This document shows, piece by piece, positions 12,997 through 27,500 of a stretch of 64,000 nucleotides of DNA. The notes below the pieces were generated by a model. That model saw only the letters and a program-made list of their open reading frames with translations, did no database searches and was not told where the DNA came from. Numbering within the stretch: position 1 is the stretch's first letter; the number at the start of each line of letters is the position of its first letter. A program made the position numbers and the translations under genes. This stretch comes from Channa striata (Eukaryota > Chordata > Actinopteri > Anabantiformes > Channidae), in the NCBI GenBank assembly GCA_033026295.1, contig CM065172.1:15185165-15249164 (forward strand). Direction: 5' to 3'.

Positions 12997-14790
12997 CTGA
13001 AACAGTATGATATTAAAAGAGTTTGGTAAGAAGTAAATACAGTATTAAACCCTAATATCCATCACCTTTATAAAAGTTTAATCACATTTATGAAATACTT
13101 AACCATTGATTTTTTGGCCTCAAGGTTTATAACTACTAAAAATATTCTCTCTTGCTCAGTATAGGTTCGCCAAATCAAGTTTGCAAAGCACATCCAAAGA
13201 TAAACTCATAACTACACATAATGAATAACACTACCATAAATGATTATGATTAAGTAAATCACAGCCACACAGAACAGAGACAGAAGGATGTTGGAAGTGG
13301 GTTGAGAGACATAGACAGATTTATTGAGAATAAACTGGACAGTACTGTAGATCACTTCCTCACCACTCCACACAGCCTAGTGATAAACCAGGTTGGAATG
13401 TTTGAATAGAATATTGCTCTCTATTCTCTAATCGCACTGGACCACAAGAGGACCAGAGCATGTAACACTGGCCTCGGGCAAGGCTCACCCCATGGGTGGC
13501 AGAGTGTGTGTAGTAGGTGTGTGTGTTAAGGTGTATGTGTGTGTGTGTTTAGGTGTGGACTGAAGTGATTATCAAGGTGTTTATTCAGGTGTTTATTTAG
13601 GCACAGAGCACAGCTCAGCAATGAGGCTTTACGATGTGGCATCGTTGCATGATTGACAGCTTTAAACCCCTGGGTAATTGGACAAATACACCCACTAACT
13701 AGACCTGGCACAGTAACATACTGCATAGTGGGCTCCGGTAGAGAGGGTGAAAGAGAGAGAGAAAAGAGGGAGAGAGACCACGTGGCTAGTAGGTCTATGT
13801 GTTTCCCCCACATTCTGAAATATCTCGAGGATGTCTGGGCTTTAGGGAAAGAGACCAGGATGGGCCTTGTGTAGAGCACACGTAAACACAACAGAAAACA
13901 CACACATAGCATCACAAACACGCACACATCCACTCCAAAGAGCAGCGCTTGGCATGGGCACAATGCCCTGGCCTGTTAATTAGAACCACAGCAGTGTGGC
14001 TAGCGACTGGCTCCAAGAGCAGGTTTGTGACAGGGTGTGTGATTAGCAACACACACACTCACTCTTGTAAACACATTACACACACCCTGTGTTGACCACA
14101 AAGTCTGAAAAGCTCGCCAGTGTTCTCCTCATCACAGCTGAATTATATGTAGGCTGCATCAGAAGTGGTTTCTCGGTAAACAGATGGGCCAACACAGAAA
14201 AGGGATTTGCAGTTTATTGTGCCATTATGCTATTCATTTCAAAGTCTGTCGGCAACAAAAACAAATTTAGGTGATAAAAGATCATTTTAAGTGAAAACAT
14301 CTATGCAGTGTGTTAGATCATGCGTTACAAAACAATGAAACACACATCAGCAAAGTCAAGTCTGTTAACAGACTGTTGTCTGTGAAGACAAAGAAAACAA
14401 ATCTTAATTGAATGGATATAAATTCAGTGGAAATGAACTAAATAAAATTCAACACAATCAAGCGAAGTAACAGCAGAAGTAGATAGGAACACATGCACAT
14501 ACATTAGGAACTACAGTTTGCCTGTGTCTGACTCCACTTAAGCCCTTCTAGATTATTTTTCTTTTCACCGTCCCAAACGCGGGTTATACATTTGGCCCAT
14601 AAATAGGGTGATCTAATGTTGCAAGTAGGCATACATAACAAATTAAATATATACATAATAAACATGTACACAGGGTATGCATATTGGAACACATAAAATG
14701 TGGCAGCCACTGAAAAACAAGCACTGCAGCTGAACATCCACATCTGGCCCAACTGGGAACTCTATAAAGTCTTTACCAGCAGCCAGTGCC

Positions 14791-14876
14791 AACAAAATGT
14801 AAACCAGCATCCATCTTTTAGCCTGCAGTACAAACAAACATGTAACTGGGAACCATTTTTTAGCCTCCAGTAACAA
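14791..14876. repeat. imperfect 42-bp tandem duplication
   Basis: Two neighbouring units share atgtaa, an (a/c)ccat(c/t)ttttagcct core and a (g/c)cagta(a/c)aaa end, offset by 42 bp (first tagcc at 14819, second at 14861). The copies are clearly diverged. Confidence 0.5.
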
Positions 14877-16705
14877 AGCAGTCATTTTTAGTGTGTTTTA
14901 CTAACAAATGTGTGCTCGCAAAAACTTTAAATATGCAACACAAGTCAGCAAGATGGAGTCACTCTGAAATCGGGCCAGTCAGTTTTAGGGAACAAGCACG
15001 CACACATGCTGCCATATTTGACATCTCTATGGGTATGTACATAATATCAAATCTGCCGTGCGATCTGGCCTGTCCCCAATTAAAAACGCTGGCACTTGAA
15101 TGCAATCCATCAACACATTGCTTATGCTTGTGTAGAAGAAACAATCACCATTATTCAAAGTATGAATTTCTGTTAGCATTCTAGCTTCTCGAACGTAACC
15201 TGTGTTCATGGGAAAACTGCAGAATCTCAAGGGTTTTATTAGGTAAAGGACCTGAGTGATGAAATGCAGTGCGTTTACTGAAAACACAACCCCGCAGTGG
15301 CCAGAAATGCCATTTATCTTGGAGTTGCATAGCGGTGGCATGCTAGCTCCGTAGTGTCGAGGTGAGGCTTTATGGAGACCATCTGCTCGCTCACGTTGCC
15401 AGAAACCAACAAACACAGAATGTTTATGACCAACATCCAGCTCATCTACTCACCCATCGAGTGAGCTGAACGTCTGCTCAGTTCACCTTGAATCGCAGGG
15501 CAGTTTTTCAGCATATGGACACGTACTGCACACAAGCCCAGCCACGCACTGTCCTGGCTGTGCTTGTTTTATTGTTCCTATTTGGTGAGTTTTAGGAGGC
15601 CGTTAATCCATCACTTTGAATGGAAAACACGCAAAATAGAGTCAGCTGAAGTTGACTGTAAAGCTAAAATGTTCTTCTACAATTCCATCTGCTTTGCCAT
15701 GACCTGCAAAGCTCTTTAGGAAGTGGTCATCGTAAAATTACAACAAATGGCAATACTGTAAAACTCACTAATCAAGCAGAAAATCTTGAAATTATCTAAT
15801 AGGTTAGAAGGGTAAGTGTCACTCAAAAACTTTTAGTAGCAACTATTTCTGGGTAGGCAACAGCAACAGCACATTGTGGTTTATATTTCTCCTAAAGAAT
15901 CACAGTGAAGCATTAAATGATCACTGGACCTGAAAGAGATCCATTAAGATTTTACATTTCATTGTGTCTATACTGTATATATTCCATCCATGGTCACATG
16001 TTGGTTACGTTGTTGAATTTAATTTCCCGTCTGTGCTGTATCTGTATTTTTTTGCCAGCTCAAAGTCTTCTCTACATTCATGTCTTTGCAGAAGTTCAGT
16101 CGCTTTTTTACTCCGCAGTCACATTCCTTGACCTCTTCCTCCCGTGATTCTGAGGTAACTTCATCCATTAGGGCTGTGCCTCTTATGGCATTTCACTTTC
16201 CATCTTTCCATCCCTCCTCCATTTAAAACTTATATCCTCTTCTATTCTATAGATCATCCCCTCCCTGTGTTCAGGACAGTTACAGACAGGGACTAATCCT
16301 CTGTCTACGTTCACCTGAAAGTTTCCTCTTTTTTCCCAGTGCCCTTTTTTTGCCCTTACTATTTTCAAATGGGACTATATCAAGTGTGGTCCAATATCTA
16401 TAAATTTGGATGCTGCACCCGTAAATTATGGCAGTGAGTCATAGCAAGCCATGCAACTTAATTAAACCATGTACAATAAGGCACTGTGCTTCAAAGGGTG
16501 AATATTTCCAGACTGCTGAAGACTTAGCAGTGATCTAATGGTTTCACTTTGTGAGTTTTTATTGTCTACATATGACAAACAAGCTTTAGCTTCTTCTTCA
16601 AAAGCAACCTCATACTATCCATCCGACAACAGAACATGTCAAACAAATACCCTCAACTCCATTTCCTTTTTCCGACGTCTTTACCTTCTCTCTGTTATTT
16701 GGCAA

Positions 16706-16730
16706 CCCTCCCCTCCCCTCCCCTCCCCTC
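16706..16730 (-). promoter_or_regulatory. (GGGGA)n G-run array just after the exon F 5' splice site
   Basis: The plus strand reads (CCCTC)n, so the pre-mRNA sense strand has four to five runs of three to four G separated by single A residues. The first run begins about 15 nt after the donor GT. This fits the motif for an intramolecular RNA G-quadruplex. G-runs at this distance are known intronic splicing enhancers bound by hnRNP H/F. The array may equally be a neutral pentanucleotide microsatellite. Confidence 0.6.
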
Positions 16731-16745
16731 TGACTTGTTTTGTAC

Positions 16746-16883
16746 CTTTTCTGACAAAGCCTCCTCCAGTGTGGCCAGGGCTGTGTCTGTATTACTGGAA
16801 TCAGTTTGAAGGCCCTGAAGCCTTTCCCTCAACCCGGCCAGCTGTTTGTCCTTATCCTTTAACTGCTCCAACAGGTTCTCAAT
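16746..16883 (-). CDS. erc2: ERC2-like exon F (46 codons)
   Basis: The acceptor is ctttctccag|ATT and the donor is GAAAAG|gtacaa. The exon encodes IENLLEQLKDKDKQLAGL, then RERLQGLQTDSSNTDTALA, then TLEEALSEK. It matches the ERC2 segment IENLQEQLRDKDKQL...SSNTDTALATLEEALSEK at identical length (46 residues). The SSNTDTALATLEEALSEK end is the ERC2 form; ERC1 has TTNTDTALTTLEEALAEK. About 15 nt after the donor the sense strand carries four or more runs of GGGG separated by single A residues (see 16706-16730). Phase 0 on both sides. Confidence 0.97.
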
Positions 16884-19511
16884 CTGGAGAAAGAAGGGCA
16901 GAGAAAGAGAAAGCTGAGTACACTGCTACAAAACATGCACAAAACAGAGCTTTGAAAGACGGACTCATGAATAGAAACGTTTAAGCTGCACCTGAAAGGT
17001 TAAGTAACATTCATAAAATGTAACCGAGTGGATTATCATGACTAGAGAACCGCAAAAAGGAATTATCCCACTGACCACCGATTCATTGAGAAGATGAATC
17101 TAGACGCTGAATAATGGGCTAAGCCTCTGGCTGCATTCTTCAGTTTCCTGCTGTAATGTATTCCACTCTGGCCTAGCATTTCAAAGATGAGCAGCAATGA
17201 AAGCCTCCACTGTGTGGCTCTGGTCAAGTCGATTATGGTTGGATCCATGAGGTTAGTGGAAGCAAACTCTACTTCCAATTAGAAAAACTATTGGGGAGGT
17301 GTAAACACAAAGTGTCTGAGAAAGAAGCACAAGGTTTGGGCCATTTACTATCCTGGTCCCTGTCATCTGTGAAATTCGCTTTTTTATTCTTTGTTTGCTT
17401 GATTTAAATTTTCACACACAATATGTGGATTACTCCAGATTCAGACATTTTCTCTGTCGTAAATACAAGTCTAGATAGTGTATTAATTTTAAACTGTATG
17501 TTTCACTATTATGAAATTCTAAAATCGAACGCATGCCCCTCTAACAGTCTGTGAACTGGACAATCTATCGAAATGGTGATTAACAGTATCACCCTTAGTC
17601 GTGTCATACTGAGAGTTTAATAAGCCCATGACTGTGTCCTTGTATCTGCCTTCTTGTGGCTAACCTCATGTCACTAAAGTGGTGCTGTAAAAGCCAGTTG
17701 TGGTGTTCAACAGCCTTTATCTGATGATCATCTGCAAAACAGAAAACACACACATACACAGACACACACAGGTGAACACACAAACACAAAACGCCTCGGG
17801 CTGTATCAGACAAAACACTAGCAGATGCAGCTGGGAAGGACAAAGTAGGATGCAGTGAAACTCTTGAGGTCTACAAATTAGCAACAAAGACACGCCACAT
17901 CTGGCGACAGAACATGGTGACATGCTTGCGGCTTCTCATAACGTCTATAGGAACATTCAAAATTCCTCCAAATGCCGAATGAATCTCATCTTGACAAAAA
18001 GGTAGTTCGGTTTGAAAAGTTGATCTGTACACTACCACAGAGCATTATTTCAGGCTTCTTTCGTCGTTTTTCTACAGACAGACAAAGCACCATTCACTCA
18101 GTGCTGCGAAGCATTAATACCACATTTGACCCAAGTGGCCCTTTCTCAGATCGTGGATTGTGTTGTACAAAAGAGGGGCACATGCAGTGAAAAGAATTCA
18201 TTATTTAATGAACATGAGAATCTAATAAAAACAAGAAAAGCACTTCAGGCCATGGAGAGACCACATTTTAACTGAAAATGTGACAGGGTAAAAAAATGTC
18301 TGATGGGGAGAATAAGCTGCATTCCAGTCATGGGTACATACATAGATAATGTCCAAATCTCCACAGCTATTTTACAAATGAATCCAATTAGACTGTAGAC
18401 TTTGGTGTTCTCTGATCCCCAGAGGGCAAGAGCAAGGACTTAAATGAGCCATCTTGGTTTTGGCAATGGGAGGGAAGTGGCAGGAGGGGGTGGGAAAAAG
18501 CAGCGAGGACCCTTCGGCAGATCTTGATAGGTTTAATGACAGTCATTACACAACCAAGCTGAAGGCTTTGGTAGGTCCATCCACAAGCGATAGGGACATT
18601 AAACCCTTCAGGGAATGATGGGAAAGCCTCACACTACCAAAGTCAGATAACATTCCCTGCAATTCAAGATTGCTATGGGTGTGTTAGAAAGGATCTTAGA
18701 GCAGACACTGTAAGAGGGAAAGGGATGGCGAAAGCCAAAGTTTATAGAGCTCTCCTTATTTACTCTCTCGTGTTTCTCTTATGTGAAGTGAGTGGATTAA
18801 AAAGATAGGTACTTCTCGCTTATTTTCCGAGGGATGTAGGCACTTAAGCGCTAAAGCTACACGCATCATCTCAACATTATGAAGCACTAGAGAAGCCCCG
18901 ACAGATTATATAATACTGACGTTGTAACATGCTTATCTCTAAATGCAGTAAACACAGGAGGAAGTACAAACAAACCAAATATCTCTGCCGTTCGCCTCCA
19001 GATGTAGCAGTCTTAAAAGCACATCAATATATATACATATTCACTCGTGCGCACCCTTACTCTCCTGCGATTTTCACTTAATGCCAAATTAAGCATGTCA
19101 CCATTGGTCTTAGAAAAATGATTACATTTTTTACTGGGCTTAAGTTTGCTTTGGCCTGATTGCACAAAATAACAAACCCTAGATAAAATATTCAGCCTTG
19201 TAAATCAGGCTTCTGTGAAATTGTGCAGAAAAACATTTAACACAGCTTAAACTTTAGAGGCAGATGAGAATGAGTCACATGATTGTTGGATATGGGAAAG
19301 AGGGCTAGGAATTCTGTCACAAATCTCCAAACACGCTGTACTCTCAGAAGATAAATGCCCTTTGTAGACAGGCGAGGCGCAGGGAAGCTGTATGCCTTTT
19401 TGGGAGAAAAGGGGGGCCTCCCCTCCAGTAGCTTGGTTGTTATGATGAGAACAGCAGTCATTCATTTTATCTCTGAGTACGAAGCTAACTCAAACTACAC
19501 TCCCGCATCTC

Positions 19512-19538
19512 TCACACACACACACACACACACACACA
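19512..19538. repeat. (CA)n microsatellite
   Basis: A pure CA tract of 27 bp. Confidence 0.95.
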
Positions 19539-22500
19539 AAGGCTTTTATCATTAAATCGCTGTGCATATGTCATCCCACTCTCCAACCACACACACCTCC
19601 TGCTGAAGCAGACCACCTACAATAAGCAGTTACAATGACTCTGGGAGCCAGGCTCTGTGGTGTGGACTGCCTGTCTCAGTGAGTGTGCATCCTCTTGAGA
19701 AATTGTGACGTCTGTCTTAAGTCATCTCCCACACACATGGCTCCTGACTGTTTACAGCCATACTGTTTTGACTCTGATAACTTTATCAACAAGCTGACAG
19801 AAGGGGACCAGGTTCTCCTTAAAATTGGCCGGGTTGATGATGCACAGTTACATTCCATTGACCTTGGCTTTGCCATGCTATCAACAGTTGTAGCTCCAAA
19901 ACACAATACACACTAAAACACTGCTGGGCTTTGAGTAGTAGAAATTTCAGCTTTTGAAAAATATCAGTTGGCTATTTATAGTTGGATGTACTATTCATCA
20001 TTGAAAAAATAATAAGATGCAAAGAGCGGCATTACAATTGCCAATTTGGAAATCAATGCTGCACTGCAATGCATCTAATATCCTGTATACTGCATTCTTT
20101 CAAATGAGAATAAAGATGGGTTACAAACTCAGTGAATGTTCATCGTTACACTCATTTTTAAGTCATATAATTTACCAAATTGATGGTGAAAGTAATGAAT
20201 AAAAAAAGCTTGCTGTAAGATCATCAGTGGAATAAAACACAGTGATGTTTGGCATTTGTTAGGTTATGAATGAGCCGAAAATATTTCAAACAGAGAGGGG
20301 CAACTCGCAATCCTAAACTCAACAGCTGATACATAGTTAAGTATAGTGAAATTAGAAAGTTAATAGTGTTCAACAAAACAATTTTATTCTCTGATCATTG
20401 GTCTTGGGAATTCATTGGGGGCCCAGCTGTGCCTTTGCTTTGGTTCCAGTCTGTAGTGTAACATGATGAGAACAAGTTGAGTTTGAATGTAATGGGAAAG
20501 AAGTTAAACAGTGAAACAGTATCAGGCCTTGCGTCTCTGGCGAAAAATTGTGATCTAAAAGCAGCTTGTTCCGGAGCAGAACCACAAACTTGGTCGACCA
20601 GTCTGTCTTGCATCCAAACTAAGAGCTAGAACTCTGTGGCCTCCAAGGAATCATTTCTGCAGAATACAAAGAAGACCAGTATGGAGCGTGACCACCATAA
20701 AAATACAATCATTTGTATTTTTAAAACTGTTTTGGACCAATAAAAATACCAAACAATAATTGGTCGCCCTTTCTGAAAGGCAACTCATTTCTCTGTGCTT
20801 GTCATCGCATCTGAAAATATGACAGGGACAGTTGTAAAACTCAAAGATCCTGGGAATGACATGTGCAAACGCACACGCACACGCAAATACACTGGGCAAC
20901 AATAACCGCAAACTGAACAATATGTAATAACACAATGTGTACTCCCCCAGCGATATCTAGGTCACAGTCAAACAAAAACACGACAAGTGTACATCCTGGA
21001 AATATCAGTACTGCACAAGCCCATGCTGTGATCCAACCACAGCGCGCACTTGTCAAAATGTGAATCTTATCATGTTTGTGTGTGTTCTTGTATATGTGTG
21101 CTTGTGTCAGTGTATACTTAGACACTTGCACCTGCACACAGCTCCCATCTCCTGCCATCTGGGCTTGTTGATTCCCACATTAATAAAGAACTTCCTCCTG
21201 TTCCTGACCACTCAGATGTGGCTCTTCTAAAAGAAACACAGGCTGGTCATGAAGCTCAGGCAAGACAATGACCTTTTCAGGGTGGGGAGGGTATGTGCTT
21301 GCACTTCATTTGACCCAAGTACCCCCCTCCCTCCAACACACACCACCACCACCACCACCCCATCTCTGCCTGTAGCAGAACAACTAGGGGCAAAACTGGA
21401 AAACTGTAGAGCTGATACTATGTCAGCTGGCGCCACCATGTGGCAGTTTGCTACTACATCCCCATTTATTCACCATAGCAGCTCATGGAGTTTATTTTAA
21501 AAGGTTTATTTTATGTCTGTTATTCTTTGAAAAAGTGAACTCTATCTATGAGATGTAATACATCTTCACTTTACAGAGCAGAGTGGTAGGAGAGATTACG
21601 TCCTTTCTGGTCGTAATAAGCATATTTTGCACACGCTACCTTTAAAAAATCTTTAAAAGTGTAGCAGTTAAACATAAATTTATTTTAAAGTTAACACGGC
21701 ACACAGTTACCTACTTAAAGGAAACTACTGACATTTCTTTAAAACTGTGAAGACTTCTCCCCCCAATTCTCTATACACAGCTGAGTCATCTGCATCTGGG
21801 ACAACATGACACACAGAGACCTTTGAAGACAAAAATGACACCTCTCCCCTCTTCCCCTCAAACAACCTTCACGCTGCTTTGCACAAGGAGTCATTACTCA
21901 TCTGTTATCGACCAGAGAGATGTAGCACAGTGACTTCATAAGACAACTGGTGCCGGACACAGGGAGGGACAGAAGGGAGGGTCCACAAAGCATGATGTGC
22001 AAATTCTGAAATCATCCAAACTTTTCTAAATTAGGAAAAAGTACATGTCTTTTATTTCTGTTTAGGAACAGTTTTGATTTGTTTTCTACAAAGTATACAG
22101 CGCATGTCAAAGATTGCAAAAGAGTTGCAACATAACGGTGTCTAATGGAGAAATGAAATAAAGTCTTTTCTGTGCTTTGATCTGCTGGCCACATGCCTAC
22201 AGGAGAGGGCACATGTGCTGTGCCACTGTGTACCTACATGTGTGCTAGCGTGCCTGCATGTCTCTTTCCATCTGCTGTGTTGTTCTCTACCAAATCTCCT
22301 TTACCTCTAAAACAAAAAGAGCAGCATGCAGAGTCAAGATCTAGTGTTGACAAGCCAAACAAGCAAGTCCTCACCCATCCTGCAGCCAAGAAGCAGAAAA
22401 GAAAACAAGAAAAAATGTGTCTGAAGTGTGTCAAATGAAGGAGACACAGATTTCACTAGCTTTCACTATGATTCCAACTGAGGCCTGTGACTCTCGAAGT

Positions 22501-24090
22501 AGCCTCCTCTCCATTGCTCTGACCCTCATTGTGCCTGTTTAGAAATATTAAGGTGCTCTGTGTGCATCAATCATATACTCGTATACTCTGATTTGAATGC
22601 AGGCGCACCAGCATAAAAACATACACAAAACAAAAACAGACACACAAACCCTTCATACACTTTATCCATAAAGTAAAAAAGCATCCAGAAAACAGATGAA
22701 TACACAAGTGACCGATAGAACATTTTCTTCACTATTCATAAATGTGATTTAGTTTTCGTGTATAGACAGGCAACTTGCCCTGTGTGTGCTCTGACTCCTG
22801 AGGCTGACAGCATACATCTCAAGGCCAATCTTTTCTAAATTAGAAGTGCAATCACATGACCTCAGCCGAATTACTTTGGTTATCATAAAATAACATTATG
22901 GAACAGAACAGCCTCAGAAACATCACATACAGTAATGCAGAACACCTACAACAGTTGTATCAAATTGGCCAAACAAAGATTACAAAAAAGTCAATACTAC
23001 TAAAAACTAAACAAGTATAGCCAAACAATGGTGGTTTCTGCCTCATAAAATGTTTTATTTTAACAGCACAATTGAGAAAATGGTCATATATTTTAGTTTA
23101 CAGAATGCCACATGAAAGAAGTGAGAAAATATGATGATGAATGAAATTTTGTAATAAGAAAAACAGCATGAAGACAACACTACGGGAGAGAGCCAAGGAA
23201 TTTCAGATAAGATCTGCTAAACAGATGAGTGCAGCTGCCATCAGCAGCAAGGTGGTTAGAAGGAAAATGTTTATTGTATTTTGACTTTGCATGTGGCCTA
23301 AAACCACAGTAAGGTCCCATTCTGCATAAATAAAACTACAGCTTATCTTAACTGTCCGGTGTTTGTTTGTTCTAAATACCTGGGGTACGTAAAAGCAGGA
23401 TAAAAGCTGTGACACGATTCACTAAACCAAACACAGAACTACACAGACGAGGTTTTAGTGATGGAAATGTGCAAAATCAAACACACTGACACTGATTTTT
23501 CTGATATAACTGTCTCACCAAAAAATTTGTGTATGCATTAGAAGCAAGTACAAAACCATTTGGAGGGAAGATAATCTGCATGGGAACCTGGGTTATTTCC
23601 ATAAATTGCATTTAATCTTTCTTTCTAATATTAACCAACGGGAGAACAAATGCTGTTTAATGAAAATTTTGTCAAAATATGATTTTAAGCTCTGGTTTAT
23701 CAACTTAGAGTTAGTTAAACAAAGATATTTAAGAAGTTTGCTGAATGAGGCCCACTTCTTGTGTTAGTGCATAAAAACTTTTGCATATGAACACACATGC
23801 ACAAACAGGAAACCACATCCAATTTTCTAATTCTGTACGGCCACTGTAACATGGTTTATTCTGAACATATAGCACTGATCTCTAGGGAATACACACGCAC
23901 ACACACACACACGCATACACAATCAGGCTGTGATTATTATCATGAATGTCAGGCCAGGTTCAGGCGATAGGGGCTACATATAGCATTTACACACATGACA
24001 AGCAGACATCCTCCCCTCTCCCTATACATTCCTCCACAAAGTCATTCATACAGAGACCCTTCACTGCATTCATACATATCAATTAGGCAC

Positions 24091-24092
<2 letters not shown>

Positions 24093-24122
<30 letters not shown>
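24093..24122. repeat. (CA)n microsatellite
   Basis: A pure CA tract of about 30 bp. Confidence 0.95.
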
Positions 24123-24501
24123 TTCTACACACACAGAGATGCAGACATGCATCAGACAGAAGAAACAGGGAGAAAGATGGAGCGACTGTTGTTTTCATAG
24201 TGATTTCTCCTGGTTGACCACAGAACAAAATCATCGGGGAGAGACTTCTGCAGACCCAGACCAGCTCAATGAAGACAGATTGGACTTGTGCAAGCTAGGC
24301 TGTACGTGAGTTAGAGTGTGTCTGTGTGTTGATCCAAGTCCATGCTCTTTAGGCTCAAGACCCTATCTCTGCCCCCCTCAGCTGCGGAATGCTGCAGTGA
24401 TTGCTGGGTAATTACCCTAACGCTTTATTCCTCTGCTCCCAGCACCATTAGAATTAATTCTCCTTTTTGGAGAGAGGGAATGGGAGCACTTTGATCTGAA
24501 G

Positions 24502-24550
24502 GTAAGAAAGAAAGAAAGACAGAAAGAAAGAAAGAAAGGACAGAAAGAAA
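24502..24550. repeat. (GAAA)n tetranucleotide tract
   Basis: GAAA repeats interrupted by GACA units; a purine-only strand about 49 bp long. Confidence 0.9.
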
Positions 24551-27500
24551 ATGTGGCCACCTGGTGGGGACCCCAACAGATGTGTGTCAACCTGCCCACT
24601 TTACAGTGATTTGGTCAGACAGGACAAATACCATATAAAGCCATAAAGTTCTACTGGGAGACCACTAGTAAAACTGTGACCCACTTTGACCCATTCTAAG
24701 ACAGTTAGACAGGGACTAAAGTGCCTGTCTAAAATCCTAAAGTATGAAATACTAACACTGGACTGCTGACAAGTTAGGTTGAAACAGGTCAGCCTGAGTT
24801 ATGGCTTATGTCATCATCAGGATACAGTCAACTTTAAGTTCTTCATCAAGTTGGAGAGTCATCAAACAAATCTGATGGTCTGATAGCCTGACATATGGCC
24901 CGACACTAGGTTTGTCTTGATTGATGTGTAGCCTGTCTCCAATCAGCCAGCCCCAGGCTTTCCCCATTAACCCCAGCTGATTGCTGATAGGAGCAGAGGG
25001 GATACACGGGGCCTATCACAGGCTGTTTACCAGAACCTCCCCAGCTCCAGCGGGCTTATCTGTGGCCATGTCTCTGCACTGTGATTGGTCAGATGGAATC
25101 CATTAGGATGAAAGGCCTCGGTGGCCTCGTCACAGGTCTATCAAGATCACCCACGCTCAAAGTACAGCTGTGTTACGCCGACACACGCACTCACCTGGAA
25201 TGAAGTGCAACAGGAACGTGTCCTAAAACACGGCAATCACTTAACATCGTGCATGTCTGGTTCCAGATCGAGAGATTTTGGTGTTTTATTCTCCAACATT
25301 AAAGTAATCAGTAAATACTGATTGATTTTGTTGGTGTCTAAATAAGACTGCACCATGCCCAACACGGATGCTCGTCTACTCACTTAACCACTTTGAAGAC
25401 TCATCCTGTTATATCAGGCCTCTCTGAGAAGAAATCTTTGCTAGAAGAGATAAGTGCAATAAATCAAATTACAAACGGAAACTTTAGTGGTGGTGACACT
25501 GAAGTCATGCAGCTGTAGTAGTTTGTTTATACCCTACCAATAGCTTTTAACATATTGTGTCTGTGTTTAAGCTGTCAATAATTACAAATGTAGCATTCAT
25601 CTCTGCAGATGAATAAAACATTTAAGCGTCATAAAGTTTTGATTATCACCACGCTAATCTCTGCAATAATACTAATGTCAATGGGAAAATTCTATTGGCT
25701 ACTTGACAATATAAAATTCACGTGAAACTACAATTAGTACAATTGTTTCAGGCTGTTTTCTACATTACAAAATCAGAGTGTCAGTTTTACTACGTGAAGC
25801 AGCTGTACAAGGAATGTCCCTACGAAATATTCTCTGACTTAGATCAGGAAACAGCTTATTTTTCATTCTTACTTAAAAATACACTGAGTAATTATTTATT
25901 TATTTTGTTGGGTAACTTTTTCTCTTACTATGATGTGTAGAGGTTCTGTTTAAGCCTCTCAGAAATCTGACAATTTAAAATATTTCTGCTTGATTATTAT
26001 TATTATTTTTTTGTAATTTAATAATTAGTGAAAGTGCTGTGTAGTGTATGGCACAGGGAGCAGGAGGGCTGGGCAGAGCAGCGTCTATTGCTTAAGTTGC
26101 AAATTGGAGCTTTAAGTGTAGAGGTTTCACACCCAGCTTTTTTTCTTGGTGTGTCATCAGAGACTTGGTGTATGACTGTTTTAGGAAGCAGCTTAAAATG
26201 GAGACAGACCATCTGTCATACAGATCTGGACCCACACACAACATACACACTCACACAATAAGCACCATGCTCGTGCTCGACTTAAACTTTCCTTCCTGTC
26301 AATAACTTGCACTTCACCTATGACACTGAACAGAAACTATGTTGTTTTGGGGGGCGTGTGTAATAGATAAGAAGAGGCAGTCAAAAGAGAAGAAAAAGAA
26401 TTGATTTTTTTTGGATTGGGAAAAACAAGGTCATGAAAATCTTGCATTGTTACAGCAGTTTATTTAAATGTAACATTAACATCACACATTAGCTAGTATG
26501 CATCCCTCTATTCCACGAGAAGCATGAGAATGAGGTGCATTTCATCCGAAGTGAAACCTCATAAAATTATGAAAAATGGACAGACAGAGGAGCAATTGCT
26601 CCACAGAGAGAAAGACAGCAGGGTGGAGGAGATGAAATGTCGAAGGCCAGGGAACATCTCCACATATATTTATCTCTACATCACTCTCTCTCTACTTTCC
26701 TTCACAATCAAAGCTTGAGCCCTGCTGATGACACCCGCCCAGACCCAGTGATGACACCGGGCCGGGGCAAGTGCTGAAAGAACCTGGCACAGGGCGCACT
26801 GAAACAGAGATGGGTTTCCCTGAGAGATTCTAGGGGAGACCTGCTATCATAACTAACAGAGCCTCTTGTGTATAGAGCATCTTTCTTTATAGACACACAC
26901 ACACACATCCAAACATACACACTTATGTCCAGCATAGCCCAAGCAAGCGTAACAAAATCTCCCAGTCTGTGGTCGCTATAGGGAGGGAACATGATAGGGG
27001 ATACTATACCTCCATGTGCACAGCCAGGCTTTTTAAAAGCATGAATATGGATTGAGACGACCACAATGTTTGAACATGAATAACACATGTATGCCAAAAC
27101 CACACCACAACCGGCTCTGCATGTGTACCTCCCCCAAACCTACGCCCCCAGCAAAACCAAAAAAAAAGGAACCAAACATGAAAAAATAAATAAATAAATC
27201 CAACATTATGCATTGGTCATGGTCTCGCAGTCAGGAGGGTTAAACACAGCTCCCACTGTTCTGTGTTGTGATACATAAGACCGAAAAGAGCCACATAAAC
27301 CAACCATATGCATTAGTTTTCATTTAAATTACACCTCTAACTACTCTTATTAACGTAAGACTCAAACTACAGCAGTGACATCATGGCAACTGTGATATAA
27401 GTCACGTTGATCGTACATTGAGAAGCCTGTGAGAAAAGATCAAAATTCCCATACTCCCCTGAGACAGAAAAAAAGAGCATCAACGAGTTTTACATGCTGC

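Larger units (their letters stand above)
12997..16745. other. intron between exons F and G
   Basis: Contains interrupted GT tracts around 13505-13550, an imperfect 42-bp direct duplication at 14791-14876, and the G-run cluster next to the exon F donor. Nothing else was recognised. Confidence 0.55.

Noticed and set aside
13526..13963. 145-codon minus-strand open frame
   Set aside because: Low-complexity Cys/Leu/Ser frame ending in a HTHT repeat, with no splice support, in the exon F-G intron.
24900..25140. Compositionally unusual stretch that might be a conserved non-coding element
   Set aside because: Conservation cannot be judged from a single sequence, and no internal structure supports a call.
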